DNA of 64,000 nucleotides from positions 711,291 through 775,290 of the forward strand of contig WBMW01003911.1 in the NCBI GenBank assembly GCA_013396635.1. Direction: 5' to 3'. Position 1 is the stretch's first letter. Every line of letters begins with the position of its first letter. A program made the position numbers and the translations under genes. Source of the stretch: Penelope pileata (taxonomy: Eukaryota > Chordata > Aves > Galliformes > Cracidae). The notes under the pieces are model-generated. The model worked only from the letters and a program-made list of their open reading frames with translations. It did no database searches and was not told where the DNA came from. Below, one piece after another: positions 21,028 to 33,647 of this stretch.

Positions 21028-23699
21028 ACAACGGACCAGCAGGCAGAAAAGCTCCACCACCTTCACGCTATTTACTGTTTTCTTGCTGAGTATAGAAAAG
21101 ATTTAAATAGTGGCACTTACAGATCAGAGTGTTTGTGTGTTAAGTGCCCTTTCTGCTGTGCCAAGGAGCGAAACAGTCTCTTACTTGCATGTACTGCTAC
21201 CAACATGCTTATACCAAACTAACAATTATTCATGTATTTAATTATTGAAAAAATGGGCTAGCTACAGAGACCACAGATCCTGGCCCTAGAAATACTACAC
21301 CTTTCACTATAGTTATTGATGACGTGCTGAAAGGCGGCCACATCTTCTGAAAGTCTGCAAATACATTCATCTATTTAGTGCCTCAAATGTACTGCAAGAA
21401 CTTTGCATACACAGGTCCCAAAAGGGAACGGACAGGAATGCAGTCACTCACGGGAGAGTGATCCATGATTGGATTCATACGCACTTAATTATAACTGCAT
21501 GGAAAAACAATCCAAAAGGATTTTTATCAAGTTCAAAGGATTAAGATGTTCAGATACCACAATGATATCTACAGTATAACATTGTGATTGGTAGATAGGT
21601 AAATAGAACGAAAAGCGCGCCCAAGAGCGCTTTGGTGATTTAGTCTGATGTATTACTTCTGCAATTACAAAAACAGCAGGAGATCATTAAATTCTCTGGT
21701 AACCAGACACAGCATTCTTAGTATCATAGTACTACAAAGGCTCTTTACTGGTATTTTATCATTACATTTTCTTCCTACAACAGGAATAAAACCACAAAAC
21801 TGACATTAAGCATGAATTCTGTGGAAAAAAAGTAAAAAGTGTCTTAGGGCTAGTTTATGCGGGATAACGCCATATCCAACAGCACAGTTCTGCAGCTTAA
21901 CTAAAGCATCTTCCTGTTAACAATAACATGCCTCCCCTGAAACACGTTTTGTAAAACGGTGCAGTGCTGAATAAAAGAACACTTCTGGTCAGAGGGATGT
22001 GCTTGGGTGGAATACATTAATCACGTGGTTGGTATTAGTCACTGGGTTAACTAATGAGGATGACTCAACTACGAGCTCGCATACAGCATTGAGTATTCAG
22101 TGCTCTGGTGAATGCTTACTTTAGTGAGCCTTAAGTAAAACAGCTCCTCTGAAATGCACCCCTATTTGCTGAAAGTAGTTAAACATTCCCCATATTCAAG
22201 CAAAGCTTTCAGACGAGATCAGAAACTATATTCACCTATAGAATGTAATTCTTTTTAGAGTAAAAACTCACATGTACAAAGTTGATGAAGGCACTTCTTC
22301 CATCTCCTTTCAGTGACTTTATACAAGAAGGAATTTAATCTTTCTCATTGGATATCATGCTTACTTATGCAAACACCAGGTCTGAAGAAGGTGATCGAGT
22401 CCTTTGTTCTTGGAAGAAAACTTTACAGAATTTTTTTCTGTAATACTTACAAATAGTTTACTACATATATAGAAATTATATTTGCACCAAAAAGGACATT
22501 ATATTTCAAGGAGAATCTACTCCCTGATATTCTCCAGTACTAACAGTACTGCCATCAACTTCAGCAGGGCAAGAATATCAACTACGCCCTTTGTAGGTGC
22601 TGACTAAGTGATACTACTCTGTGTGAGCAACAAATTTGTCAAAAGCAGCAAAACACATGGGTTGCACACACTTCAGCATTCTGGTTGCAATTATATGTGC
22701 TCCAGTCCTTTGGAATTAAAAATTAATCAGTCCAATTGTTCTGCTGGTACCAGTTAACAGGAAGAAAGATCAGAAATCATGCTCCTAGAAGAGGCACGGG
22801 AATATGCTAGTCTAGTATGGCCAATTTACTTAGACAAATTCTCAGTGTCTTAACTAACTAAACATAACTGCTTGAATAAATAAAATAACATATCCTGAAA
22901 GAGAGAAAAGGCAAGGGCAGGTAGTATTGACATAATGACTGTTTTATCTGTCAGGAGGAGGGACATCTACCTTTGCAAGTAGCTGTGGCCTTCTGTAAAC
23001 TAGATCACAGTTGATAATTACATGCCATCATCAGATATGTTGCCCTGAATAACTCTAAATTATTGTGAATTAAACCAGATGGGCACTATTTTATGAGTAG
23101 GAAATATAATTAATATTACTGGATAAATTACATGAATCATGTTAAATTTTATTCTTCTGAATTCCTTGGTCACCAGACAGCTGTTCAAGCTACTTTCCCA
23201 GTTTATGTGAATGACTAGATACTAGAACTGCTATTAGGTATAACCATCATACTGCATGAATCCTTTCTCAAGAAAAATATTTCTTCATTCTTTCCACCAT
23301 GATGTTAAAAGTGCGAGAACCATTTAATGAGTTTAAACACTATCTAATGAGTTTAAAAGTAGTTTATTAGAAGGAATTAGTTTGCGTTGGATGAAATGCA
23401 AAACAATTCTTACAAAGAACAGGTTCTAGAATGGACTGAAATACACAAATTGCTAAACTACCTAGCACAGTTGTACATGGATTATAACTTTACCCTTCCG
23501 AGAACATCACAAGATAGTCACCTGTTCAGATGACTATGTGTGCTGAGCACTGCAGCTAAACTTACTATCCTGTGGCATTATTTTCACCACTGTGGGGGTC
23601 AAAGAATATTACTCCTGTCAGAACACAATAACAAACAATCACATTTGGTTTTGGGAGGATATCTTACTCTGTACTTCTATATAATGTTAAGAATTGTCT

Positions 23700-23960
23700 G
23701 GCACTGAATTTACTGAAATTCTGATTGTACCCAATTTAAATTGGCATGCAATTTCAGTTAAATTCATTTTCTGAGCTTTCAAGGGACACAGATTTTTGTT
23801 TCTGTTTATTTTAACTGCTGCTGGAATTGGTTAATTAAAAGGATTTAAAAAATCTTAATACTCTAAACAGAGCAAACTGGTTCTGAATTATTAAGCAACA
23901 TTTTAAATGCATTTAAATAACCTTAAGTGACTTAACTGCCACCTGATCCTAAGCTCTGGC
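23700..23960. promoter_or_regulatory. Candidate intronic regulatory block with 14-bp palindrome
   Basis: CCAATTTAAATTGG at 23731-23744 is a perfect palindrome. It is followed by GGTTAATTAAAAGG near 23828 and several TTAAAT/TAAATG words. No repeat family or ORF is recognised. It is offered as a weak conserved-element candidate. Confidence 0.25.
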
Positions 23961-26900
23961 TCAGAAAAACAAAATGTGAAATACTGTAGAAGTCTTGGCT
24001 TACCAGGGCTTCCAGATACAGTAAATAAAAAGCTTACGTCTCTCATGCAGTGTCTGCAAAATGCATTCTCTCAAACACATAACTAATGCTCCACCTCGAG
24101 GAGAAATGAGCAGAAGAATTTGTAGGCTGCAGCTTTGATTTTTCAGAAGAAATTAGTAAAGCTCAGTCTTTGAAAAACAGATTTTCAAATGAGATGGACT
24201 TTTGAGAGCATGCCAGGATCTCACTTTCTGATGCATACCACAAAACTTTCACAAATGTATCATTAATCCTTGAAGCACCAGTTTGGGTTCCTTTGTTCTG
24301 CACGTTTTAACTGCAGTTTCAACTAGAAATGGTACACTTCAGCTTCTTTTCTACCCTGTGGTCAAATGCCCAATCCACAACACACTGAAGAGTTTCAGGA
24401 AGACTTCTGCAGGTCTCCATTGAAGGAAGTAAGGAACTGATCAATCAGAAGGTCTACAGGATGCTGGGAGAAGACAGATCCTGCAGAAAGCAGGTTAAGA
24501 GGACTCCTGAAATTAGTGTTTGGGAAGACTTTTAAGAGAAAGAGACTTTCAAGAAAAACTGAATGAGAAGGTTGATGAAGCACAGTAACATGCTGGGTGT
24601 AAGCTCTTTTTTGTTGTAGTTGAATACATTTCGAACATCAGAGTGACTGTTGGAAGAAAAATAACTGTAATTCTAAAATCAGCACTTAAATTTAAACAGC
24701 ACATACATTTGCTTCCATAAAGCCTTTGCAGGTGCATGTAAGAAATAAGGCAAAGATCTTGCCATACAGCTTTTTACTCAGGAAGATGTGCCTGCCAAAC
24801 ATTTTCAAAATTAGAGGTACAAATTACCTGCTGACACAGATTTACTAGTGTGGAATACGCTTGTTGGTATGGTATGCAGTTCTGCCTTGGTTAAGGCACT
24901 GAGAAAGGAGGTGGTTAATATCTAATTTCAGTGCTAGTAGAAAGAACAACATAGTCAGTGACAAAGACCCAATAACAAGTTGCTGCATGTGCTTAAATGC
25001 TTTGGAATGTCACTGCTGCTTTAAAAACTACAAGTAGTGCCTAGAAAAGGTTAATCTGTGTATTTACTCATGTGTAGAAGTTTGTATTTACAGTAGGGTT
25101 ATGATACCAACTTTAAGTTAGCTAAGGATATCTGTGTAAGCAACTGGAACATAGAACTAAGAACAAATGAATTTTTATTTACCAAAGAAGTAAAAATACT
25201 TCAAGAACATTGTATCAGGACTGATGGCTTTGAAAAGCATATTTCAAAACACAGGTTAGAATTGTTCTGACAAGTTTCCCACAAGAAAATGCTGATTTGA
25301 TTGAAGATAATCCCCTTGTTTAGAGAAAACAAACACTTGTGGGACTGTGTATGTCGTTGTCATATAGATTGTGTGAGAATAAAAATGATTAACTTGAGAA
25401 GAAATGTTCTCATCTAACCACAGCAAAAAACTCTGCGAAGTAATTCCGGTTACTTCAAAACTTTTTTTTTTCCAAAAATGTTATAGTTTAAGTATGAAAG
25501 GAAAATTCAAATGCTATTTTTTTTCTGGAGTACAAGCATCACAAGCACTCTGTTCTTTCACAGATTTCAATGGATGTCTGTGACATATACGGCAGAAGGG
25601 TCTTGTCAGCTTACAGTGCATTTTTAAGAGGCTGTATATCATGAAGCCTAAGGCAACAAATGTACTGTTAAGCATACTTCCAATGCATTTGTCTTTTTTT
25701 TTTCATTTGTTTAAACAAACAAACAAAACTCTTCTCTCTGTGGACTTGCACAATTCCAGTTTTCCAAGTCTGTGGAACAAGGCAGATGTCATTTATGGTT
25801 AGCAAACCCCTGGGGATTACTTTGTGTCTGTTGTAGCTCTGGTGGTCACAATGGCAACCGGATTCATACACTGTCACTGAGTCAAACCAGCATGAATCAT
25901 TTATGCTACTCCTCAGACACGGCATTATTAGGTTGGAATCATAGCAAAAAGATGGCAGGGTCTTGCTTCTGATGCAACAGACCAACAGCTCTGTATCCTG
26001 CCATAAAATACTCCTTTCTTTGCCTCAGTGATTCCTCCCTTGGAGTTTCACAAATTTACTGAAAGTACCATCCCACTTTAATATAATGGTCTTTTTCCTT
26101 TTCCACTCATTTTTTAATCGTTCTCATTTAAGCCATCTGATAAATTTTTGAATTCACAGATGAATAAAATAAACTGTGATTATGATTGTGATGTGATTGT
26201 GTACAGATGCAGCCAGTCTAAACAGCAAGGTTTTAAACTGGAAAAATAAAAATTTTAGAGTAATGTGTTTTTAGTTTTTTTGTAATAAATTTGTACTAAG
26301 GCATAAATATGTTACAGGTAGGGAGGTACGACTCACAGAATATTTTAAATACATGAGAACATTTCTCGGACTGTAAAAGATTATTTTTCTTCTGTCAAGT
26401 AAACCGAATGTTCAGTAATACTGGAAACACAGATGACTTCTAGTCTTTGGTTCCACTGGAAATGATATCACATGCTTAAGGAGTAAAGTTAATTAGTGAT
26501 TAATGAGATTCTCTAAATGCTTCTTCTCAGTCTGACTGATTAAAATTCTTGATATAAGACGAGGTGGAAGAAAAGCTGCAAGCACTACAATTTTGTTTAC
26601 AGAGTTATGCCAAGAATCTTCAGAAATCACATCCACTCTCAAGGTCATAGCTTGTTAACAACATTACTTTCTTCCTTTTGGAGTACTTGTATCACTTGAA
26701 ATAGCTTACAAATAGGATGATCAAGCAATAGGTTGGTGTTACAAAACAGTACTGTCAACATGCCAATCAGAGCCCTATTCCCAGAGAACTTCCTCCACAG
26801 GCCATGATGAGAAAGAAAATGGAAAAGCAATCCAGATACTGAGTTCCTTTGTTGAAAAATGGCGTAGCCAGTCACCTGGAGATTCCCTCAGCCCACAGCT

Positions 26901-27792
26901 GTCCCCAGCCTGTTTGCAGTACTGGAGGCAGTACAGCCAAAATCTGCTGTGCACCACCCATCACTGCCTTGCTCAGTTCTAGTCACCTCTGTATCACCCA
27001 TTACCTTCTCCTTTTACACAGCACCTCCTCTTACTGCTACAGAGTTGGACCCACTGACTTTTACCCTTGCTGTAACAATGACTAGATAAGAAATGAAAGT
27101 TAAATTGCAATACAGCAATCAACAACATAGGCATAACTTGAGGGAAATCAAATAATCAGCACATAAATATCTGTTGATAAACCAACAGAACTGGATTTGC
27201 TTTTGTAAGCAGTAAGCAGTATTGACTTTGAAAATCAGTCCCAGCAAGTACATCACTAGAATTTGGAGGTAGGAGGTATAAATGATTACTTGGTTGTATG
27301 ATGTAACAGGTGGATGAATAATTCATCACAGTGTACTGATTAGCTCGTAACCATTTATTATCTGACACTGTGCCTTCCTCCTGCTCATGACATAAAATTG
27401 CAACAAAATGGCAAAAACAGAATGACCACAAATGCCAGTAACAGACCTAAACAGAATACTAATGTTGATGCTGTTTCCTTTGAAACAGGAAGCGAGCAAT
27501 GCTGGCTCAATCTCAAGAGTACACAGACATTTTTCACTGAGTGTGATCCACAAGTTGTTTGTTTCAGAAATGGTGCATTTTTAAAAATGTCACTGGAAAC
27601 AGAAGTTGTAAAGCAATTTTGTATGTAACATGACAGCATTGTTAGGTTAGCATCTGACTTGCTCACAGCCACAGAGCTTGGCATCACTTTAACTTACTCA
27701 GGCATATATTTATCTTCTATGCTACACCATACTGGTCATCTAAACATACACAACTAAGTAGTAGATTATTCTTGGAAGGCATATTTACTCAC

Positions 27793-28008
27793 ATCTCTCC
27801 TCGGAAAGGTGCCCAGAAGCTTGTATTCTTCCCAAGGATATCCCTTGGAAGCCACAAAATCAAAGACAACCTGCAGCTTGCTGCTGGCCAGGAAACGTCG
27901 CTCAAAGAATTCTCCGCTGGGTGTCCGAATACGCAGCTTACTGACTGACTCAGTGCTCTCCTCTTTCGGTTCTGGAGGCAAAGACTGCTCAAGAGAGAGC
28001 CTGATAGC
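27793..28008 (-). CDS. FAF1: FAF1 coding exon, main part of UBX domain
   Basis: The exon has 72 codons, starting AIRLSLEQ and ending FPRRD, flanked by acceptor TTCCTCAG and donor GTGAGT; both junctions are phase 0. The first 20 residues finish the charged linker (LPPEPKEE). The rest, from VSKLRIRTPSGEF, is the UBX ubiquitin-like fold. The FPR triplet near the end (about residues 619-621 if the protein is 650 aa) is the loop that UBX proteins insert into the p97 N-domain, so p97 binding should be intact. Compared with my memory of human FAF1 there are only scattered conservative changes, such as a Phe after GEF where human has Leu. The next exon starts VTQLDP, completing the domain. A longer ORF reads past both splice sites, but the extra residues are intronic. 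Confidence 0.98.
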
Positions 28009-28919
28009 CTGAGGAAGGAAAAATAACCATTTAGGTTGCAGTATTAACAACAGAAAAAAAGGATAGAGAGCTTTTCTGTTTATGTATTACAGAATTTCAA
28101 GATATGCCATAGTGTTCCATAATTGTGCTTTATATCTCAATGACAAAATCATTTTTATTCATTCCTTAATAACAGCCCACCAGACAACTAATTAAAATAA
28201 ATCCTTCTTTATAACACATATTATTAGGTCTACAGTTAATGCATGATGGGGATAAGTAATTTAATCATTTGGCAGAAAGCCTTGAAAAATTTGAAAGAGA
28301 ATAATTGTCAAGTGGCCAATTGCTTCCTTAAAGGGTATAAATTAAAAGCAGTAGAAGTATTTATTTAAATGTACTTAACAAACTGCATTCCTCTTAAATA
28401 GAGTAACTGACTATTTGCAGCAAAGACCCTTATTGGCAGTTCAGAATAAAAAGAAATATACGTAAGAGATTTACTATAAATAAATTAAAACACTGCTAGA
28501 CATAATTAATACCATGAAGATGCATTAGATGTTCAAAGTATTAGATATCCAAAGTATACACAAAAGTTGGAACAGTCAGAGAAGGAAACTGAGAGGACAA
28601 ACATGGGAGCTTCAAGATTTTGAGAAGGCCATTATTTGCAGGATGACTCAAGCACAGGTGTGCACATCTTCTGAAACGACTTGCATGCAACCAGGCAGCA
28701 CTGGAATGACCAGGTGACACTACAAATCTAAAAATGTGTATGCTTGTCTTCCTGATGACACTGTGTATATTGCTGATGTTAAGATTTTAAGAGCAAAACC
28801 AAGTCTGTATTCTGTGCCTCCAGGACTTACAACATTAACATTTGGATTAGAATTAAAAAACAAAACAAAACTAAATAAAACAACAATAAAAAGTCCCCAA
28901 CAACAACAAAGAGTTTAGG

Positions 28920-29935
28920 AGTGTTTCGATGTTGTAGAGCTCAATGCTGGGAAGGATAAGGTCGAGTCCCTATGGGTAAGGATCAGGGGGAAGGCTAACA
29001 AGGTTGACATCCTGGTAGGAGTCTGTTATAGACCACCCAAGCAGGATGAGGAGACAGATGAAACATTCTACAAGGAGCCAGCAGAAGTCACACAATAGCC
29101 CTTGTTCTTGTAGCAAACTTCAACTTACCCGACTTTCACTGGAAATACAGTACAGGACAGGGGAAGCAGTTTAGGAGGTTCCTGAAGCACACAGAAGATA
29201 ACTTCCTGACACAGCTGGAAAGAGAGCCTACCAGGGGAAGCACCCCACCACACCTGCTGTTTACAAACAGAGAAGGACTGGTGGGAGACATGGTGGCTGG
29301 AAGCCATCTTGGGCATAGAGACCACAGAATGTTCTTGATTCTTGGTGAAATCAGGAAGGTCAACAAAACTGCTACCCTTGGACTTCCAGAGGGCAGACTT
29401 TGAACTATTTAGGACACTGGGAGAATCCCTTAGGAGTCAGTCCTGAAGAGCAAAGGGGTGCAGAAAGGCTGGACATTGCTCAAGAAGGAAATCTTAAAGG
29501 CGCAGAACAGGTCATTCCTGTGTGCCGTAAGACAAGCCACTGGGGAAGATGACCAGTCTGGCTGAACAGGGAGCTTTTGCTGAGAATCTGGGCAAAAAAA
29601 GAGTTTACCATCTTTGGAAGAAGTGACAGGTGACTCAGGAAGAGTACTGAGATATGTAGAGAGAAAATTAGAAAAGCAAAAGCCCAGCAAGAACTTAATC
29701 TGGCCACCACTGTTAAAGATAAAAATGACCTTACAAACATATTAACAACAAGAGGAGAACCTAGTAGAATCTCCATCCTTTACTGGATTGTCTGGGAGCA
29801 CTACAATCAAGGATGAGGAACGGGCTGAAGTCCTGAATGCCTTCTTCTGTCTTTAATAGTCAGATCAGTTATCCTCAGGGTACTCAGCTCCCTGAGTGGA
29901 AGACAAGGATGGGGAGCAGAATAAATCCCCACAAT
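28920..29935 (+). mobile_element. CR1 LINE, endonuclease part of ORF2 (broken)
   Basis: Reading the plus strand in shifting frames gives VDILVGVCYRPPKQDEE, then an eroded phosphodiesterase segment, then LVGDMVAGSHLGHRDHRMF and TATLDFQRADFELFRTLGE. These are the order and wording of the CR1 apurinic endonuclease domain and the stretch after it. Stops and frameshifts show it is dead. The reverse transcriptase that should follow is missing: the sequence passes directly to the ORF2 tail near 29945. An A-rich stretch at 28853-28912 lies just upstream. Confidence 0.85.
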
Positions 29936-29944
29936 TCAGGAAGA

Positions 29945-30505
29945 AACAGTTAGTAACCTGCTACTCGGCACTGGTGCGGTTGCACTTCAAGTACTGTGTT
30001 CAGTTTTGATCCCTCACTACAAGAAAGACATTGAGGCCCAGGAGTGTGTCCAGAGAAGGGCAATGAAATGGGTGAGGGGTCTGAAGCACAGGTCTTATGA
30101 GAAGAGACTGAAGGATCTGGGATTGTTTAGTCTTGAGGAGGCTCAGGGGAGACCTTATCACTCCCTACAACTCATACAACTGTCTACAACTCTCAACAAA
30201 GGAGGCTGTAGCGAAGAAGGGCTCATCCTCTTCTCCCAGGTGTCCAGTGATAGGACGAGAGGTAGTGGCCTCAAGCTGCGCCAGGGGAGGTTCAGGTTGG
30301 ATATTAGAAAAAATTTATTCTCTGAAAGAGCAGTCAGGTATTGGAACAGGCTGCCCAGGGGAGTGGTGGAGTCACCATCCCTGGAGGTGTTCACAAGGAC
30401 AGATGTGACACTAAGGGACATGGTTTAGTTGGCATGGTGGTGATGGGTTGATAGCTGGACCAGATGATCTTAAAGGTCTTTTCCAACCTTAATGATTCCA
30501 CACCT
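29945..30505 (+). mobile_element. CR1 LINE, ORF2 C-terminus and 3' end
   Basis: The 30006-30428 ORF reads YKKDIEAQECVQRRAMKWVRG, RLKDLGLFSLEEAQG, then LKLRQGRFRLDIRKN and YWNRLPRGVVESPSLEVF, the standard CR1 polymerase tail and 3' region. The end, about 30460-30500 (GATGATCTTAAAGGTCTTTTCCAACC), is the typical CR1 3' terminus. It should not be annotated as a host gene. Same strand as the endonuclease piece, so probably one internally deleted element. Confidence 0.92.
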
Positions 30506-33062
30506 AACATTGATTGCTGCAGTAGGTGGGCTTGATTTTCAAGGGTACCAGGTGCTGCAGGCTCTCTTGGATAGACACTGGTTTCTTTTAAAAATTAGAT
30601 CATACTTAGAAAGCAGTCATGACATCCTACCACCTTACTTAATGTAGCAGTTAATGAGAATCTCGATGAATACGAAAAGCAGCGTAACAATTACTTCCTC
30701 AAAATATACCTTTCCAAAATGAAGAGGCAGTCAGGCACTGATTTACCTAGATTTTCAAGGAACAGTTGCTATTTGTGCCTTTGAAAATCTCCCCAAGGTC
30801 ATTTAGTAACGGAAAGTGATGGAGGATGATTAAAGAGAAAGGAATGGGCAGAAGCAAGACCATGAAGTCTTTTAAATAGTCTACTTCTTACGCACGAACC
30901 TCTGAGCAAATTATAGCTCAGTATAAATATTTATACATAGAACTTGAGTTCATTTTTGCTCATCTACTATGAGATTATATTTTAAATAGATTCTATTTTA
31001 ATTTTCTCTCTCTCCATACTCCACCTGCTTACTGTCTTTCTGTTTTGACATTTCCCCACACAGTATAACAACAGATGCTACATTATTTACTGAACCCAAT
31101 CAATTATATTATAGAAAAATAAACAACAGTAGCTCATTAGAGCTCTTCTCTTTGTGCAAAGAATGCGTCGCTCCCCAAAGTAACCAGTCTCCCAGGCTTC
31201 AACGTAAAATGGCAGTTTACAATGGATATTCTGTACCAGCAAACCAAGTCAGAAAACAATGATGAGATGGATCACATTAATAACTCTTGAATCTGAACAA
31301 GCAATTTCAGTTTTGTTGATAAAAAGATGTTCAGTATGTGAACAGCTCAATAGCCTGAGTTTAAATATATGAACTGAACATAAAGGCACTTCTGTAAGTA
31401 AACACTGTTGCAGAACAATTCAGTATAAGTGATCTGTATACTTGAAAATGGGAGTGTTAGTAAACACTATTGTTAAAATCCCTTTTGTTCTACTAAGCAA
31501 ACAGATCCTATTATTTTCATTGCTGCAGTTACATTAAAACAGAGAAGCCCACATATTTTGATACCAGGGACTAGGTTTGCAAGCTTTATGTAAGAAAACA
31601 GTTTTCAAAAGAGCAATATGTTAGAAAAGGTTCAGGAGCAGATATACTAGAGCAGAACGAATGATTGTTTCTATGCATACAAAATTACTGAAATATATAA
31701 AACATACTTATTACTTGAATCTGGTTATGGATTGCTCAATACTCCATTACTGCTACAGTACTGATTTATTTCCAATTGCTATTAACCTCACAGAATTGCA
31801 GCCTTTTGATAACTCAACAAAATTCTCACAGTACAGTTTTGTACATTGCTCATTCCGTTGTGTTTTATCTTCGATTCCTGACTTATGTTAACAACAGGAG
31901 CTAAAAAAGTCATCAAATACCATAGGATAATACAGAAGAACTGTACTGTACTTCTACCAAACCACTGAATACGACTGTTTTGACTGAATGTAGTATTTAC
32001 AGTGCAGAACTGTTTAAAAGGGTTTTGAATGCTTAAATGATTCAGATTTTCTAATGCAATTATCTTGGTCAAAATATGTATGCAAATGCAGTGCTTATGT
32101 AGTTTGTTTATTGGGTTTATCTCAGGGAATAATAGATGCACTGGTAGCCAACTTTTTGCAGTTGTGTAATGCAATTTTTCCCATACATCAGCAAAGTACA
32201 CAAGACTGAAATGTCAAGTATGTATTTAAGTCTGGGGTGGAGGGGGAATGAGGAAGGCTGTGATTTATGAGGATTCTATGAGTTCCAAGGACTACAACTA
32301 AATAGAAAATTAAATGAGAATATAATGCTGAATTTCAAATCTCCATCATTGATGGGAGTCAGAGCAAAGAAGTTATATTAACTCCACTAAAAACCACTGA
32401 AACTCTGATATTTAATATAAATGAATAAATATTCAAAATACATTTTACTTATATTTGCAATAATACTGGAGACATACTCAAGAAATATGTGTACAATAGG
32501 GATGCTGATACAACTATGTAGTCATTAGCAAATTCCTCATAAAATCACCTACAACAAGAAGTCAAAGGACAGCACTGATTTCAGTCAATACATTTATGTG
32601 TTTATCACTTATTTTGAAAATGTTATTCAAAGGTTCCAAAGTCCTTTTCAAATATGAGCTATCTGTGTCTCATGGCAGTTCTGTAAGGACATCTATTTCA
32701 AGATCACTTCACAGAACAACTGAAAATATTTTAATGTCTGTTTCACCTATCCTTTGAAATGTGGTAGAGGTTCACAGGAAGAAACATGGCTGCAACACAG
32801 CCTTTTTTCTTCTCTTTTAAACTATATATTTCCCAGGAGGTGAAAAACAGGAAGCCACTAATCTAAGTAAATTAATGTACGTGATGTTTTATATCTACAG
32901 CGTACGCCTATATTGTTTATATATATAAGAAATTAAAATATTGATTTGAAGGCTCACTTAAAAAGTACACTTTGAATTAAAGTTACGTGTGCTAAAAGAA
33001 AGCTGTAGCCTCCAGAAGCTTCATGAACCCAGAAAGCTGTTATAGAAAGCAAAATAACCCAC

Positions 33063-33140
33063 CTCACGTTCTTCCTCCTGTTCTTTCCGAATTTGTTCCA
33101 AGCGAAACTGCTCTGCCATTTCTCTCTCTTGTGCTTCCCT
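33063..33140 (-). CDS. FAF1: FAF1 coding exon, charged helical linker (second part)
   Basis: The exon has 26 codons, starting REAQEREMAEQFRLEQ and ending EEERE. The acceptor is TTTATTAG and the donor is GTGGGT, both phase 0. It is almost entirely Glu, Arg, Gln and Lys and should form the long helix that links the UAS domain to the UBX domain. It lies only 426 bp from the preceding exon, and the two read as one continuous charged helix. It is preceded by the exon at 33567-33647 and followed by the UBX exon at 27793-28008. It is too short to be found by ORF length; it was identified from the FAF1 protein order. Confidence 0.96.
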
Positions 33141-33566
33141 CTAATAAACAGAAACAAACAGTAATCACACACATGCTCACTTCACCTTCCACCATTGTGT
33201 TTAACGGTGTGCATTAAGGTATATGAAAGCAAAGAAACTTCTTCAGCTGCTCTGTTGGAACAGGAATGGTTCATGGATGAACGACACATTTGCATAATAC
33301 AAAGCCACATGAATGAAACCTTCATAGTCCTTATGAAGCTTGTTAATGGAAAGTAATTTCAACTCAACTTTTGTCCTCAAAAATTCAACATATTAATATG
33401 ATTAGTTACATACATTTTGAATTGTATAACCATTTTATAACCACATGTGGCAATTATGGCTCATACAGCAATGGTCTCATCTCAAAAAGCAGAACTGAAG
33501 CGGGGGAGTCCTCTCTGTGGAGATTCACATCCCGACACTCACACGGTCACATCACCACGCACACAC
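33141..33566 (-). other. FAF1: Short FAF1 intron (426 bp)
   Basis: The only short intron among those seen. GT-AG ends (GTGTGT and TTTATTAG). No repeat was recognised within it. Confidence 0.93.
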
Positions 33567-33647
33567 CTTTGCTCTGTCAGCTTCGAGCGATATGCGGTAC
33601 GCTTCATCCTGCTCCCTTTTCACATTTTCTCTGGCTTCACGTTCATC
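33567..33647 (-). CDS. FAF1: FAF1 coding exon, charged helical linker (first part)
   Basis: The exon has 27 codons, starting DEREARENVKREQDEAYR and ending EADRAK. The acceptor is a pyrimidine-rich CCCCAG and the donor is GTGTGT, both phase 0. It begins the highly charged helix after the UAS domain. The EREA and DEAYRISLE pattern resembles the helix of other UAS-UBX proteins such as FAF2/UBXD8, but the exact residues fit FAF1. It joins in frame to KDE at the end of exon 43777-43865 and to REAQ at the start of exon 33063-33140. Confidence 0.96.

Larger units (their letters stand above)
14801..27792 (-). other. FAF1: FAF1 last intron (about 13 kb)
   Basis: Bounded by donor GTGAGT at 27792 and acceptor TTTACAG at 14801 on the minus strand. 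It contains A runs, a TATA/TGTA microsatellite, the 20.2/20.9 kb inverted repeat and motif-rich AT blocks near 17.5 and 23.8 kb. I see no recognisable CR1 copy and no coding exon inside it. Confidence 0.85.
28009..33062 (-). other. FAF1: FAF1 intron (about 5 kb) containing a composite CR1
   Basis: It lies between the linker exon at 33063-33140 and the UBX exon at 27793-28008. Its main content is the CR1 insertion at 28920-30505. The remainder is AT-rich, with nothing recognised. Confidence 0.9.

Noticed and set aside
20620..21066. 148-codon minus-strand ORF
   Set aside because: It runs through the simple repeat and the inverted-repeat arm. No known domain, and the start includes poly-Phe from the A-rich microsatellite.
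30006..30428. 140-codon ORF that looks protein-like
   Set aside because: It is the C-terminal part of the CR1 retrotransposon polymerase, not a host gene.
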